From contig JABBOT010000001.1 in assembly GCA_016165875.1 (NCBI GenBank), forward strand, positions 16,382,876 to 16,446,875: a stretch of 64,000 nucleotides of DNA, read 5' to 3'. Under the pieces are notes generated by a model. That model saw nothing but the letters and a program-made list of their open reading frames with translations. It was not told where the DNA came from and made no database searches. Below are positions 1 to 13,540 of this stretch, in pieces. The position numbers and the translations under genes were made by a program. The first letter of the stretch is position 1, and the number at the start of each line of letters is the position of its first letter. Origin of the DNA: Acanthopleura granulata. Taxonomy: Eukaryota > Mollusca > Polyplacophora > Chitonida > Chitonidae.

Positions 1-141
1 GAGAGCGGAGGAAACCTGCGCAGATTGTGGCGGACCTTCCCACATACGGCGGGGGAGGAAGCTAGCATGAGCTGCACATGACCTCACAGCGTCCGCATTG
101 GTAAGAGGCACGAGGCCATAATGCCGCGCTGGCGCGCTAAC
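1..141 (-). repeat. tRNA-derived SINE, truncated by window edge
   Basis: Read on the minus strand, this is the 5' part of the dominant SINE of the window: a head with GCGCGCCAGCGCGGC, a box-B-like stretch near 90-100, and the body around the phrase CCCACATACGGC (plus-strand wording). The same blocks recur at 39831-40100 (plus) and 40206-40441 (minus). The 3' tail is outside the window. A C-rich run (142-160) follows the head. Confidence 0.8.
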
Positions 142-160
142 ACCCCCACCCCCACCCCCC

Positions 161-3100
161 ACATTCAAATGATAAGTTAACATACTAAATCAATTATACA
201 GAAAAATGGCATGATACGAAATAGAGAGAAATGTAAACTCCATTATAATGCCCAAAAATTACAATGAAACTAATTCTGCCGGACACTCTATTTCCAACAA
301 AATCACGGTTCATGTGTATAAAACAAATCGTATGCTCAAATGTTAGGATGAAACAGTAAAAGGCAGTTTCCCGTTTTCCTGTAAACAAGAACCAAAGCCC
401 TTCCAAAATGCTATATATGAACCAGATGAAAATATAATACACGCTCCTTCTTCAACGAAAGCATCATGCAATCCAGCAAGTGTGTAATCATCAGCCATAC
501 TGTGAACGCTCTTCAACCAAAGCACTATAAAGATGACAATGAAAGAAATGAAGACATAGCATGTTTAAAAGTTAACCACCGCAAACAGGTCTGAAACATA
601 CGGAATGTAACAAACAATATTCAACCAGAAAATTATATGAATGGCAACTGAAGAAATGATAGAAGTCATGTTATCATACATCTTTAACCACTGAAAATAC
701 AACAATGAAAGCGAGGGAAGGAGGTATAGTGCATAGTGTTCAACCAATTCAACCATTCTGACATTGGTAATGAAAGAAATGGTGACATAACGCGTTATCG
801 TAAGCCCAATCACGGGAAACACTGGTAATGACGCAGGGGGTATTGCGTTGTGATAAACAACAAGAAGGGATGGCAGTGGATGGACGCCAAATGGTTGTTT
901 ACAATACCCTGTCGATCGCAGATAACCTAACAAATAGCACATTGTGTTTCCCTTCGTAATAACCAACACCTTAACCTAGAATCAAAGGCTTCGGGCGAGT
1001 GTAATACCTAACCTGTCTTGTCAGCGTGAACGTAACACGATCTAATCAAGTGGAACCCCACACGACATGTAAACTGATACGGTGAAGGTGACATGACGAA
1101 GGTTAATTAAATATTTCAATTCCATGACCGTCGTTAACGGATATTTTGTAGCATCAGTTATAATTACTACCTGCCGACATTCTAGGTAATGATTTGGGAG
1201 CATGCGTGACAACAAAGAGACGAAGGGCCCTTTTAGTCATTGTAATTATAATTGCATATAACACACCACACTTACCTTCTCTCATGTTTTCTAAATATGT
1301 CCACGCAACGGATAGCCGCTGTTTATTTGAAGATGCGTTTAATTAATTAGAGCGGTGTACATATTATCCTAACAGAGGTCCCAAAGCCTCTCTGGCGTTC
1401 ACAGTGTATTGCAGTGACGTTGTACTGGAAATAATTTATAGAAGCTTTCCTCATCAGGAATTGTCACGGGTGAAACACCGATTGTTCTATGCCCCTTTGT
1501 GGACCAATCCTCTGGTCAATATAGATCACCGTCATACCTACAAAGACGTGATTCTCATCAAAATTCAATGAAGCTAGGGCTTACCATTAAGCTATGATTA
1601 TCGTTATGTTATCTGACACTATCTTGTCTCTATCTGAGAGCGGTAAAATTTGCAGTGTTAAACAGGGTTCATAAACAACTTAATATCAAAAACTTTTTCA
1701 ACATTTGAAGTTATGCATTCATTTTTTTAACCGTTGTTGTTTAGGTTATTTTTTCAACACTGAAAAGCGGCCTCTTGCAGAGTTACCCTAGAAATTTATT
1801 CTAATTGCTCACGGTTTGGTTTAAATAGTAGCAAAATGTACGCCCCCTACCTGCACGACTTCAAGAAAAAATATGGTGATGTTAATCGCAATTTATTGGA
1901 TATCATAAATTGATATAGAATTACTCAAGGTGTTTGTTGTCATCACATTTAATAAACATGGGCATGAAAGCAATGATAAGTGACCATCCCTCGGGGACTC
2001 TTACCTAACCAGAACAAGCCTGGTATATGCGCATATACAATATTAAAGACAAGAAAAAAAAAGCGCAGCAAAGTGAGTAAATTCAGCCCAGCGATGACGG
2101 TATAATAAGTGGCAACTGGTCAATCGTGGATGTGGTGAAATATACCGCTTCTTAAAATGTACCTCAGTTAGGATTTTATACTATCTGTCTATGTAAATAC
2201 TTTCATAGTAGTAACTTACAAACTCACGAATTATATTAATGAGATAGGTCCATGGGAATTTGACTTAGTGTAACGTTTTCCGATTGGCGGCTTGAATCAC
2301 GTTTCTCACTGACCTTAAGTAAAATGAGGCAAAAAAATGCAGTGCCGTCAGTCGCAATTCACTAGACGTGGCTGGAACTCTCACATAGTTACGCAACTGC
2401 AGCTAAAGGCTGTTCTTCAGGAATCATGAATTAGCGGCCATGATGGTTACTGGCTGAAAGTCAGCCACGATGATTACCGACCTGCATCCCTGTTAGACCA
2501 CTGTGGACGACGTCATCAACAGAAAACTAGAGGGAGTCAGAATGGGAATATTCACCGGTATGAATCTGTCTTTATCCTACCGATCCGTTTGATTCCAGCC
2601 ATCAAAATACGCTGCTGTATTTACTTGTTTGTTTATGTATTTTGGCAGAATGGATTAATTTACCGAGATGAAGTATCCATAACCACTGTGTACACGCCGT
2701 GTACTGCAAACCGAATTGCTTAATCAATACATTTCGGGTAAGTATCCAGCAACATATAGTGCACCGCGCAGATTACAAACGGATTTTGGCTTTAATACAT
2801 CGGTACTTGGAAATCCCCCATAAAAGATGAGCGGAAATTGCACGCATCACAGACTCGTACATTTCACGCTGAGTGACATATGTTAACATATGGCGGACCC
2901 GCCTAGGCACAAAGTAAATAGAGATTTTCACATCACCGGCGGCCTGTACAGTGTACAGGAACTATACGGGGAGATGGTAAAGAATGTCCTCCACGTCTAC
3001 TAGAGTAACTATTTACTAAGCTATATGTAGAGATAAATGTTTAGGAAAACGTCGATAAGTAACAACAGTTTAATTAGTCTGTACACGCAGTGCCTTGCTA

Positions 3101-5403
3101 TTCAACACAGCGGTAAAGGATCATTTTTGTTCATAAAAATCTATAATGCTGACTATGGCCTTGAGGTGATGGCATGGCCATGGTTTCCGCCCTGCTCAGA
3201 GAGCCAGTCTTGACCCGACCGGACCCTAAACACCCGCGGGTTACTAGATCACCACACATTGATCGCCCCACCAAAGCAGAAAACCGATACACACTCAATA
3301 TAATGCAAAATATACATTTTTAAACGGGCCAAGTCACAATTTACACGGGCCAAGTGTACGCTTATAGCTTACACTGTATGTTCAACGGTATATGTTCTTT
3401 TCTTTGTCAAAGGGAATCAAAGAATGTCAGAATGCTTCTTCAAACGCATTTACAAGCTGGTTTCGCCTGGAAACCTGATTTCAGGCTGGAATCAGAACGT
3501 CTTTGGAATATAATGCCCCCCCCCCCTCCATCCACAATTGACCTGGGTTATTGAGATAAAGTAGAAATATGTAGGCTGCCAAATCACTTTCTCACATCTT
3601 AAAGAGCAAGGTAAGTTTCACCTAAGACGCCTCTAAGCAATCCAACCATTTAGATTGAACCAAAATGAACATACGCACTATACAGGGTCAATAGTTTCGG
3701 AGAGGAAAATTTCACAATTACATACGTTTGACGAGGTCGATGTGACGCAGTTAATTACCGGTAATTCGGATAAGGTCATTTGTCTCTAGACCACGACCAA
3801 GTCATTCAGCCGAAGGGAAAGATAAAGCCCATCATTGTTCTTTAGCCATATAATCATCGAATTGGAAGTCATTACTTTGCATTGTTATACCAAAAGGCCA
3901 ATCTTCTTTAGTGTTTCAGATGATTTGTGAAAAAGATGGTGAAGCAAGAGGCTGCAATTTTATTTAACTCTTCTAATTAAGCGCTTGGAAACCTAGCATT
4001 ATTATTTTTTTATCTCCTCGTTCCCTCCCTAGCTGTATATAGTGGGTTATTCGAGATGGATTGGTGTGTATTTTGCCATGTACGTCAGAGACATAGTCCA
4101 CTTTTTTGCTTCCTGGCCCATTTGTTGTTTGTTGAACAACAATCTGTTCGGTGGTTGCCATGTCAACGTACAGTTTCACTTCAGCGCGTGGATCTTTCAT
4201 CTGACCAATGAAATTTCAATATGAAATCTAAGCGCATCGCGTAGCCTATTTAGTAATGTCTGATTGCAGGCTGAATGGCAACCTGTGTGTATCTTTTTGA
4301 GAGTCTCTTTGCCGCATTTTCAATGTTAAGCTCGCCTTAGCCGTTTTAATGGTCTAGCAGAATTATATACAAAAAAGATTTACTGACGTTTATGACATTA
4401 AACAAATTCCAACTGTCTTCGTCTCGGTGTTAAAATACTGCACACAATACTTAGTAGCGTTGATATTCAGAGTGTTCGGTGTGAAATAGAAAACAGTCAA
4501 GTAAAACCGGTAGTTTTGCCTCGGTAACGTCAGTTTATGTCCACAATTGTGAACTTATTTATAAACATGAAATCCGAGATGTTAACAATTGCATACATAT
4601 GCACGAGTGGATAAACCGTTTGTGTAATTGAGAGCAAACATTCTTCATCAACAATATCACAAATCATGTACGTACGCGTTTTTAAATGTAGCGTCACTGT
4701 GCAGGAGGCCAACCCTTCATACTTTCCCGTTTGGATGGTCACATCTTCGGTGAATAATTTAAAATCTGGGCATATACATATATTTAGTACTTTTATACAT
4801 ACATTAAGCACCAGGCCCCAGGATCACGAAGCTGACTTGAGTCAGACTTACTCTTAACTTCCTGTATTAATCTGGACGTAAGTTTGAATTTAAATTCATA
4901 CTTTCAGTTTCTGTCATGAAGGTCCACGAAAGATCTTAGTGTTGAAATAGATGTGCTTAAAGGTGGGGCGCAATTTTAGTGCAAAAAACTGCAGTCAAGA
5001 CAAAGTTGTCAAGGACGTGATAGAAAATAACGCCCAGATTTTAAAACAGTGAGAAAAGGTGATTTACACTTGTCCTGGAGACTATTTTACTTAGACGGTT
5101 AGCTCTGTGTTTGGCAGGATGTGACCACAGCATACAAGATATGTTGTCCAGTAGACGAAAAAAAAATATATAGTAACTAGGCTTAGATCTAAGTGCCTTT
5201 GTAGACGATCGCATATTTATGAAGACCGAAAATAAAACGAAAAGAAAAAGGAAAAGTGGTTTTCAGCAGATGACTGAGGGCTCCGTGTGCTCAAGAAATG
5301 GCGTTCAGATTCATGTGACAAGCGAATGGAGCTGTCGTAAAGGATAGTTTGTGAATGAAAACAAAAACACACAAATCAACAAAAAAAATTATGCCAGACC
5401 TAC
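161..5403. other. Intergenic stretch, no supported gene
   Basis: About 5.2 kb of AT-rich sequence. Open frames are short, overlap on both strands and resemble no family I know. Downstream exons of the minus-strand IgGFc-binding-like gene could lie here, but I found none with both domain similarity and splice sites. A short C-run occurs near 3515-3525. Confidence 0.5.
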
Positions 5404-5886
5404 CGATAATCCTAGCTGAAAAATCTGACTCATTACTGGGGGGAACGAGCACAAACTTTTTGCCCCAGGTATTAACAGGTAGCACCATCTCAGAAACAAA
5501 TTGCTTGGTTGAAGTGTTGTCCACCAATTGGCCCACCCAAACGGCCACGGGCTCATCTGACTTCACGGTTAGGCCGCTCGGGTTCCTCACGCCCTGCAGC
5601 AGAAACGTCTGAAAAGCAGCCAGCTGAAGTTGTAGAGTTTCGCCGTCTTCCAGGTAAGTCCCTGACGATAGTCCGGAAGTCAAAGCTGCGTCCCCGGAAA
5701 TGTTGACAGTAGTGTTAGTAAAGGAGGCGCCGATGGCAACCATCGATATGACCTGAGGGTCCGAAGCGCCCAACAGTAAAGAGTAATCAGTACTTAAGAC
5801 ATCCAGGGGCAAGACGAGGCATGTGTCCGAGTAATTACCGTAAGCCATTACGATACTGACATCAGCCGAAGTTGTTACCAGCACAC
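5404..5886 (-). CDS. IgGFc-binding-domain protein, internal exon
   Basis: This exon encodes about 160 residues resembling the N-terminal IgGFc-binding domain found in FCGBP-like secreted or surface proteins of invertebrates. Family-like blocks are VLVTTSADVSIVMAYG, YSDTCLVLPLDVLSTDY, SDEPVAVWVGQL and LPVNTWGKKFVLVP. The acceptor reads TTGCTTGCAG before 5886 and the donor reads CG|GTAGGT after 5404. Both borders are phase 1, and the upstream exon ends in phase 1. Several N-x-S/T sequons (NTT, NIS, NES) fit an extracellular protein. The next downstream exon was not found, so the gene may continue left or be incomplete. The homology call comes from remembered family patterns. Confidence 0.75.
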
Positions 5887-5975
5887 CTGCAAGCAAAGGC
5901 AACAGCGAGTAGTTAATTTTGGCAACCTGTGGCAAGTTTGATTACTTGATGCATAGATCAAGGGGAGCGAAATAC

Positions 5976-6263
5976 CACATGTGATGTCTATCGGTACAGT
6001 CAGGACTGATTCTACTATACCTTTATTTCCGATGCCGTCTGTCTGGAGCAGTACATCAGAGGGCAGTGTAATGAAGGTAGACTTTCTAGGTTCGGTAACA
6101 CAGGAAACATCCAGGTCGTGGCTTGAGCCCGGGGTAGACAAACTAATGTGGGTGGCATCTGGTACCTGAGGAATGACCTCGAGAGTAACACTGCGGCTCG
6201 GCTCAATGTCAAAGGCGGTAAGGAGGAATTCCCGACCATTTGTATCCGGGACGTTACCTAAAG
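5976..6263 (-). CDS. IgGFc-binding-domain protein, upstream exon
   Basis: This 288-nt exon directly precedes the exon at 5404-5886; the intron is only 89 bp. The acceptor is TTGTTTTACAG and the donor is TGTG|GTATTT; the alternative donor AT|GTGGTA also gives phase 1. It starts with two bases of a split codon and ends in phase 1, matching the next exon. It reads GREFLLTAFDIEP near its start, the usual opening strand of the IgGFc-binding domain, then STFITLPSDVLLQ and SVLTVPIDIT. The upstream exon should end in phase 1. Confidence 0.72.
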
Positions 6264-7828
6264 CTGTAAAACAAACTACATGAATTAACCAAACCCTGAA
6301 GAGATACAGAAAAATAAGTTAAAAAGTCAAGATAACTGTTATACTATCACTTTTGATCACTTATATTATTACAAACAGTTCACTGATTCGTCCATATAAA
6401 AGCTTGCAGATTTGTTTCAATAAAGCAAAATATAATGAATAAAATCAGCTGGACAGAATATATTTTAGAAATATGTCAAATCTGCATGCCCAGCTGTCTA
6501 CATGCTTAACGTTCCTTTAGAATATGGAACGTCTAATCATTTTACATTGGACAAAAGACAGATGGAGGTTATCCTTTCATTCTTGGCGACTTGCATTCAT
6601 ATAGAAAAGTTGCCTTCTCTAACTTAGTGTCAGACGAGCTAGTTAGAGGGATAGATCGATGATTCAAAGACAGGATAATTGTCACACACTTATATGAGCT
6701 TATATGAGCCGAGCAATGTCACAGACAAGTTAATAGCAAAAATGGCCACATGGCGAGTGTTAAAGTACGAGCAACTCAAACCAAAGGAAAACAAGCTCTC
6801 ATGTCGCCCACTCTATTGGAATACTCTAATCTTCATCAACCCCGTCAAGCCACCATGCTGGCCAGCGTTCATGAAAAGGAAACAAAGACTGTTGGCTTAG
6901 ACGCAGTCGCACAATGTGTGTTTTCAACGCGATCACACAGAGGGAAAAGCTTGCGGAAAGAGGGCTGTGCTAGACAATAATAAATGGAAAGAGCTCTTCT
7001 TTCCTACTGGTTAAGGACCCTTTCATTTGAAAATGCACAGATCGAACTGTTTTTCAAGATAAATATACATATAGTCAATATGCCTGAGGTACACGAACAA
7101 ACGGATGGACAAACGAACAGACGGACGAAGAAAAGATGCCATGACCTTCAGTTACACCCTAGAAATCTTCCAAGCAAATTCACCTAAGGGTCGACGGGGA
7201 TGTTACCAACTTAGCGTGCAGCACAACTTGTTGACAGTTTCGTGTTACTCGATCCATTTTGTTTTTATGCGATAAAAACGTGCACCGTGAGAGATCAGAG
7301 CATACATTTTGCCCCGCAGAAATATCAAGGCAATCTGTTTGTTTCAACTGGCAATTTACTCAGAACTGAGGAATAATGGATCTAGAAATGTATACACGGC
7401 TTGACTAACTTAATGCTGTCCTATGGGCCAAACAGTCGCGCATCAAACAGTAAGTTTTCGATATATCCGAAGGACAAAAGATGACCGCACTAAGACTTTA
7501 ATGCCTTCGACCCAACACGCCACGAGGTAAACTGCGGCGGATATGCGATGTATGTCTTACCACGTGCCAATGGGCAAAGAACGATACACCGACAATGAAT
7601 AACACGTTCATCCGAAACAACAATGCTAACACTTTAAATAACACAGGATTCAGAAAACATGATTGCCACTTGGAATTAAATTTTGTTGAAGATTTCACCG
7701 TGTGATAACTTCAGAACAATTAGCAAACGTTTAACTGTGTTTTTGGAATTATACACATACCTCTGTAGCTGAGAACATTAGATCTACATGTAATTTGGTT
7801 ACACGTATAGCTCTATTTGCAAACTCAC
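6264..7828. other. Putative intron, nothing recognised
   Basis: The stretch between the IgGFc-binding exon and the candidate signal-peptide exon. Short ORFs on both strands show no domain. A phase 0-to-1 minus-strand exon is expected here if the gene model is right, but I could not identify it. A small ACGGACnAAC-like simple repeat sits near 7100-7130. Confidence 0.4.
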
Positions 7829-7918
7829 CTGTTTTTCAATGTAGTTATAGTAGACATACAAAGAATTTGCGTTGAAAACGAAGACAATATTTGCAAAGAC
7901 GATACTTAACACCTCCAT
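7829..7918 (-). CDS. Possible signal-peptide first exon of the IgGFc-binding-like gene
   Basis: ATG at 7918 opens 30 codons, MEVLSIVFANIVFVFNANS and onward, a hydrophobic stretch like a secretion signal. It ends exactly at a strong donor, CAG|GTGAGT. It lies 1.6 kb upstream of the IgGFc-binding exons on the same strand. It ends in phase 0, while the exon at 6263 needs a phase-1 partner, so at least one exon would have to lie between. It could also be a chance ORF. Confidence 0.33.
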
Positions 7919-8664
7919 CTTAGCAACATATGTTTTCTCGTGTTAGTTTTTTAGCATACTGCTGCGATCTTGAGAAACTACACTTGTTTCTGCCCATCCC
8001 GCAAAGCTGCACTCACACGGTGCGAATTGTGTTATGGCGTCATCGAGAAAGGCATTGGTCGAAGGATAACACAACAAGCTCAATTTCATACAAATTGTTC
8101 ATTTCGACTGAAACAGAATGACAGTTAAGTTTCCGATTTTGCTGAATTCTGCACGTCGTTAACCTAAATCACACTGTTTAAATGTGATCGTTCCAGACAG
8201 ATTTCCGCGAGTCAGAGAACACTATAAAGTACGGGTTTTGTGGGATTGATATTACAAAACGTTGAACGATTTTTTACCTGTATAAGAAGGTGGCGCCATG
8301 ACTAGAACCAGTAAGGCTGACGGGAAGAAAAACACAGATTATAAGTTCAAAATACGTGGGGTGTAACATAACTGTGGCTATATTACAAGGCTTCTCAAAC
8401 ATTTCGATATTTCTTAAGATCGAGTGCCAAATAATAGATTAAGCCTCATAAACCTGTATGATTCAGCTTATACTAACTTTTGGGATCAGGTCTTAAGCTG
8501 CAGTCAACAGATGTGGCTACAATCACCCATTCGGTGATTCCCTTGGTATCCTACTTTATTGTAACCATTGTCTATTAACAAAACTTACATATATTTAAAA
8601 ACAATGTAAGCTCTTCTATATGTGGTGGCTGCTAGTTTGCGGAAAGTCGCCACTGAAAGGTGTG

Positions 8665-8806
8665 CTAGAAATCTGCGGATAGTCGTGGATTTCTCCGGGC
8701 TCTGCTCGGTTTAATCCCACCATAATTCTTGTCAAAGTCGTATAAAGAGACATATTCTTGAGTACCGGTACGGTGTAAAACCGCAATCAAATAAATAAAT
8801 AAATAA
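8665..8806 (+). repeat. SINE 3' half with tail
   Basis: A diverged plus-strand copy of the main SINE. It contains the central block around GGTTTAATCCCACCATAAT, then ATATTCTTGAGTAC, GTGTAAAACC and the (AAATA)n tail. The head is missing. Confidence 0.75.
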
Positions 8807-11800
8807 GTTCTTCTGTGTAGACCTACGTGAAAATCACGGTTACTGTCATACTATTAGCTAAGGAAAATGTTACGAGAGCTTATATAAGAGCTAATTTTAC
8901 CTGGGATCCAGAACGGGCTACAAACGGCTTGAACCACTCCGTCATGGTGCATCTTCTCCTCATATTACATGGCCTTGTACTTCATGTAAGGCGGTTTCTA
9001 GCGGTCGGCCTCATGGTTGTAGCTGTTGTACACGTGGCCACCCTTAAGATATCGGTTCATCCTGCAGACAGCAGACGGAATATAGAAGAAGATATTAAAC
9101 ACTAAAACATACAGAGCAAAACCTGTGCAGCGACGACAGTGTGAAATCCTGCCCCCTGGGTTTTATTTCAGCCGTTCGTGTGTAAGTGCTTCAGAAGCAG
9201 GGACTTCACGTCCCCTAGAATCATGACTTCAGCAGAATCAAGCAAGGCTGCCTGGTATGGATCATAAAGTATATCAGTATAGCCCAACACTAATCTGGCG
9301 GAATTGATCTTCAAAGGCTGTTTAAGGTACTAGAATAATCCACACAAAACAACCACAGGATGGGAGCAAGGCCAGGACAGAGTGACCACACGGGAACTGC
9401 TGCATGGTGAAAAGGTGACAGGTATGATTAAGGCAATACGCTTTCAATAAATCCCTCTTGGGGAAAATCTATAAATATTAATTAAATATACACCTAGTGG
9501 CATCGGACTTAATACCGGCTATACACATACATACATATAATTGTAACTCAGTGTTATGTACACGAAAGAATGACGCTTAAGACTGGGAACCCGAGTCAAA
9601 CAGAATACGAGATGTGTTTATCCCGAGGTACCGTATATTGGTCTTTTGCTGCTATTGCCGATGATGATGAAACGATAGCGTAGATTGTTGTGGGCTCTGT
9701 GGCGAAGCCATACGATTTGCAAGTAAACAACCAATATCTATGTATACACCACAGTCGTTTGTCTCTATGACTACAGAGACAATATCAAAACTCAATAAGC
9801 GTCATCTAATGAAATAACAGCATTAGAAACTGGTTGATTTGAACACCCTATATATCGAAGCGTACTCAAACATCTAAGATATATCAAAAGGCGTTAGCTC
9901 ACGTTATAGGTCACGGCCGAGTTGTTAGATTGCCCGCATTATTAGTGTGAGTCATTATGGATAACATACGCAATCCAAGTAAGCCAGGGCTATGGGTTAA
10001 GTATTGGGACGACCATCATGCTGACCTCGTACATATTTACATAAATATTACCATTTCAAAGTAATGTCGATAAATAATTTAGACATTTCACAGTGACTGA
10101 TAAACTTAGCAGTATGTCCATCAAACCCATAGCTGGTATATTCTGCATGCGTGTATATATAGGTGACAAACAAACCTGTCCAGTGATATTCTGTACATAC
10201 AGCCAACCCGACGGTTACATCCTGTAAGGTTCAGTCACTGACAGATGGCTTGTATTTCTACATCAAATGCATCAAAGATAAGTCATCCAATAGAAAGAAG
10301 TGGACGGCAGCTCTGTCGCCATGCAGCTGCCATGGTTACTAAATACACACGCACCTGCTCAGCCGTCACGGCTTGGTCGTACTAAAACATTTTTCCTTCT
10401 TGTTTCATAATGACAATTTGAAACAAATGCGCACGTTATGCACATATAAAACATAATATCATCTCGGGGCGTACTAAAGCGTATATCCGCAATTGTAATA
10501 TTCATAGCCTTTATGTAATTAACAAACGACATGCATTAATTATCTGTCCGTGTAAAGAAATCAGTAGCGTGTGCATACATTTTATGAGCAAGTGTTCTTT
10601 CTGGTCCACAGATTAACCGACTTTATCAGGTTATCATATGTGTTCTGTTAGAGGATTATGCTCCTTCTCTATGTACCCTATAACATAGGCAGACGTATTG
10701 ATCAACATACACCCGTTAGTGTCGGATAATCGAATTATCTGTCAGCTGCAAATTACCGAGTTTAAATCCTTCTTTCCGGATGTGCTATAATGAGCCTTCG
10801 CTTGCTTAACGCATGAAATGCACTCCGACTCGAGACATATCTCTGAATCTGTTTGATGTCGGATTGAATCGGACTGCTGTCGGTTTCTCGTCGATAATGC
10901 CTACTTGCGCAACGTAATAAGGAATAAGATACAAATGTTCGACTGCCTAATTTTTGTACCACCGAGTGCACATTCCAACAACATTGGTCTAAATCCACTG
11001 TCGTATAACACCTCAGTTTGATTTAAATCTTTGTCTCGTATAAAATAATTTGCCACATGCACAAAGACATGAATGACTGCAGCTTTACACTTCGAGGAGT
11101 GCACACATGGCATCGGGAGTCAGCCTATTTTGAGGTTATTTCTACACTATCTCTCTTCTAATACCTAACCCTGTATATATGTCGTGTATATATTTGAGCT
11201 TGTATACATTCTATCACATATGTTTGTAGATACTTCTTCTGATATTTAGTTGTGGTTGTTTATCGGAGTTGAGGCCAATACTTACCAGCATTTGGCCATA
11301 TTCTCCCACCCCAACTCTCTCGTTGTGTTGTTAGATGTGTGTGTCTGTGTGTGAGTGCATATCTTTGAACGTGGATTCTTACATATAGACGGATACAAAG
11401 TCTCATCAGACAGACAGCGGGTTGTGGGATTCTCAAAAGAAATATTTATATGTTAAAAACGGTTGAGAAATCTTCCTTTAGAGTAGGGTTATAGTTTGCT
11501 ATACCTTACGTATATCGGTAGTATTGCACTTGTTGAGAAGCCTAAACTTGCACCGTCACTCTGCCATACTAACAGAGCGCCTATTGTTTTGTCTCTAGCC
11601 AGGAGCAGCTCCGGGCGACCCCTTCGTTCTCTTGCAACAGCCATTACGTAATAATTCCCGTTGTCCGTGCACACCTTTATTTCTGTATTTATCCAGGCTT
11701 AAGTTGCTAACATGGACGACCCCGATGGGGGTGAGGAAACCCCATTGGAATTCGTGCAGACTTGCTATACAACTAAACTCAGTTGTGATGTATCTGTTGA

Positions 11801-11999
11801 ACGTAGCAATTCAGATGGAAAAAGAAAATAACCACAATAACCACAATGTCGTTATCACCTCCCTGGGGTGGGGGTGGGGGGTCTACCAATCTAGGTTTTA
11901 CAATCTAAGCTAGACAACAAGCAAAAGATAATATCCAGGAAGTCAAGAAGTATGGTAACAAAGATCTACTAGTCATATGCTCGGGCCCTGCACAAACTG
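8807..11999. other. Intergenic stretch, no supported gene
   Basis: No reliable gene. One ORF at 8827-9105 lacks family similarity. The rest is AT-rich with short overlapping frames. The last few hundred bases probably include the unrecognisable 5' end of the LINE that follows. Confidence 0.5.
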
Positions 12000-12053
12000 A
12001 AAAAAAGTTTGAGTTTAACTACACATATGGGAAATGATGTTCAATGGCGACTC

Positions 12054-12475
12054 GAGTCATCGGCCATGTCTGTTCGGGGAGTTATATACAGGATGGGTGA
12101 AGAGTTGACAGAAGATGACGTTCTAGGTGCTCTGAAAAAAGTAAATGTGTAAAAGTTGAAAGAATGTATAAGAGAAAGAAAAAAATAAAACACCGTGCAC
12201 TTTATGACTCTTCGACCTGGAGGAGCTGCCCACGGAAGTTACTTTGGGTTATGAAATTTTCCACTTAAACCATACATCTCCCCTGTCCTTCGTTGTTTCA
12301 AATGACATGCCTACGGACATATTTCTGCTTCTTATTTCCGTAAGCGAAGATGCCCGAGGTGTTCAGGCGACCATGACTTTGAGCATTGTGTCAGTTTAGA
12401 TAGGCCACTATGTGTCAACTGCGATTCTCCTGGTCATTCGTCAGCATACCTCGGGTGTCCATACCGGAAATAAAT
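12054..12475 (+). pseudogene. LINE ORF1 remnant with CCHC zinc knuckles
   Basis: In broken frames the sequence reads SVRGVIYRMGEELTEDDVL, then LEELPTEVTLGYEIFH, then two knuckles: CPRCSGDHDFEHC (CX2CX3HX4C) and CVNCDSPGHSSAYLGC (CX2CX4HX6C). This order is typical of ORF1 proteins of Jockey/I-type LINEs, which bind the element RNA. In-frame stops near 12,150 and frame changes make it non-functional. Confidence 0.8.
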
Positions 12476-12908
12476 AGGCAGAGTCCAATACATCAGGGTG
12501 ACGCAAAAGATCTCGTTCCTTGAAGCCCTGTAAAATGTACAGTATGAAAACAGGCAGCCGTACACCGAGAGTCCTGTAGAAAGAGTGCTGTTACAAGGCG
12601 AACCCATAACTCGGATTGGGTTCAAACCTCTTTTGAAGTCCGCTTCAACCCAAACTGAATCCACCTCCTCCACACTAACAGATCTGTGTGTTAATATGGT
12701 CACTCGTATCACTGCCTTATTTACAGAAATTTTGCCATAAGTCTTTAACCTGAGTGACAATAAGACCCTCGTTTCAGAAAGACTCTGCATCACCCAGACA
12801 CGTTTGGGGCCTGAACTGGTCAACTTTCCTCGTCTAGCGTCTATGTTGAACAGTTTGGCGGGGAGCACCCATTCATAATGTATAATTTCACTAACCTGAA
12901 CCTGATTT

Positions 12909-13540
12909 TTGTCCAAGTGGCAAAAATTTAAATTCTACATTTGTAATATGAATCCTTCACCACATGTCATATGTTTACAAGAATGTTTCCTAAAGCCACA
13001 CCTCAGTTTTACCTATCCCGGTTACTCTAGTAGTAGAGTTGACAGGCATATGAGGGATAAGGGAGGCGTTTCCATGTTACTTAAACATGGACTTTCATCA
13101 TCTGAAATTCAAATTCCTCAACTTAAGAATATCTCAGCCCAGTGTTTTAACATATCTAGGTCTTATGACCCTGCTGTCAGTATCGTAAACATCTACAAAC
13201 CTTCCAAACATGTCGAACGGGACGATCTTAACGTCATGATGTCTGTTGTTAGCTAATCGTTATTCCATGCGGCGATTTTAATGCCCACAGTCTGATTTGG
13301 GGATCTGTGACCACTAACTGTAATGAGAAAATCATCTCCGTATATTGATGATTACAACATTTGTGTACTTAACGATAGGACGGGCACGCGAATAGATCCC
13401 CCACTAAGACATTGTATTCCATCTTGACCTCACATTATGCTCATCAGACATAAGCTTATTGTTCGACTGGTCAGTCGATGTAACTTCTCCCTGTGGCAAC
13501 GACCACCTCCCTATCTTAGCCTCATGTCAGGTTACCTCTC
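12909..13540 (+). pseudogene. LINE endonuclease domain remnant
   Basis: The first open part (to 13256) contains VICLQECFLKP, matching the LQE metal-binding motif of LINE apurinic-type endonucleases, and later VSIVNIYKP. After a frameshift the CGDFNAHSLIWGS block appears at about 13,271, then LDLTLCSSD and GNDHLPI near 13,500, the usual catalytic (S/N)DHxP position. At least two frame changes are needed to read these in order, so it is dead. Confidence 0.85.

Noticed and set aside
3973..4200. Minus-strand 75-codon ORF as a further exon of the IgGFc-binding-like gene
   Set aside because: It has no similarity to the domain and no fitting splice sites in the needed phase.
8827..9105. 92-codon plus-strand ORF and a Tyr-rich minus-strand reading of the same DNA
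   Set aside because: Neither strand resembles a known family. The minus reading holds two stops. A small unknown exon cannot be excluded.
12434..12916. 160-codon minus-strand ORF
   Set aside because: It lies antisense to the decayed LINE, whose plus-strand domains explain the region.
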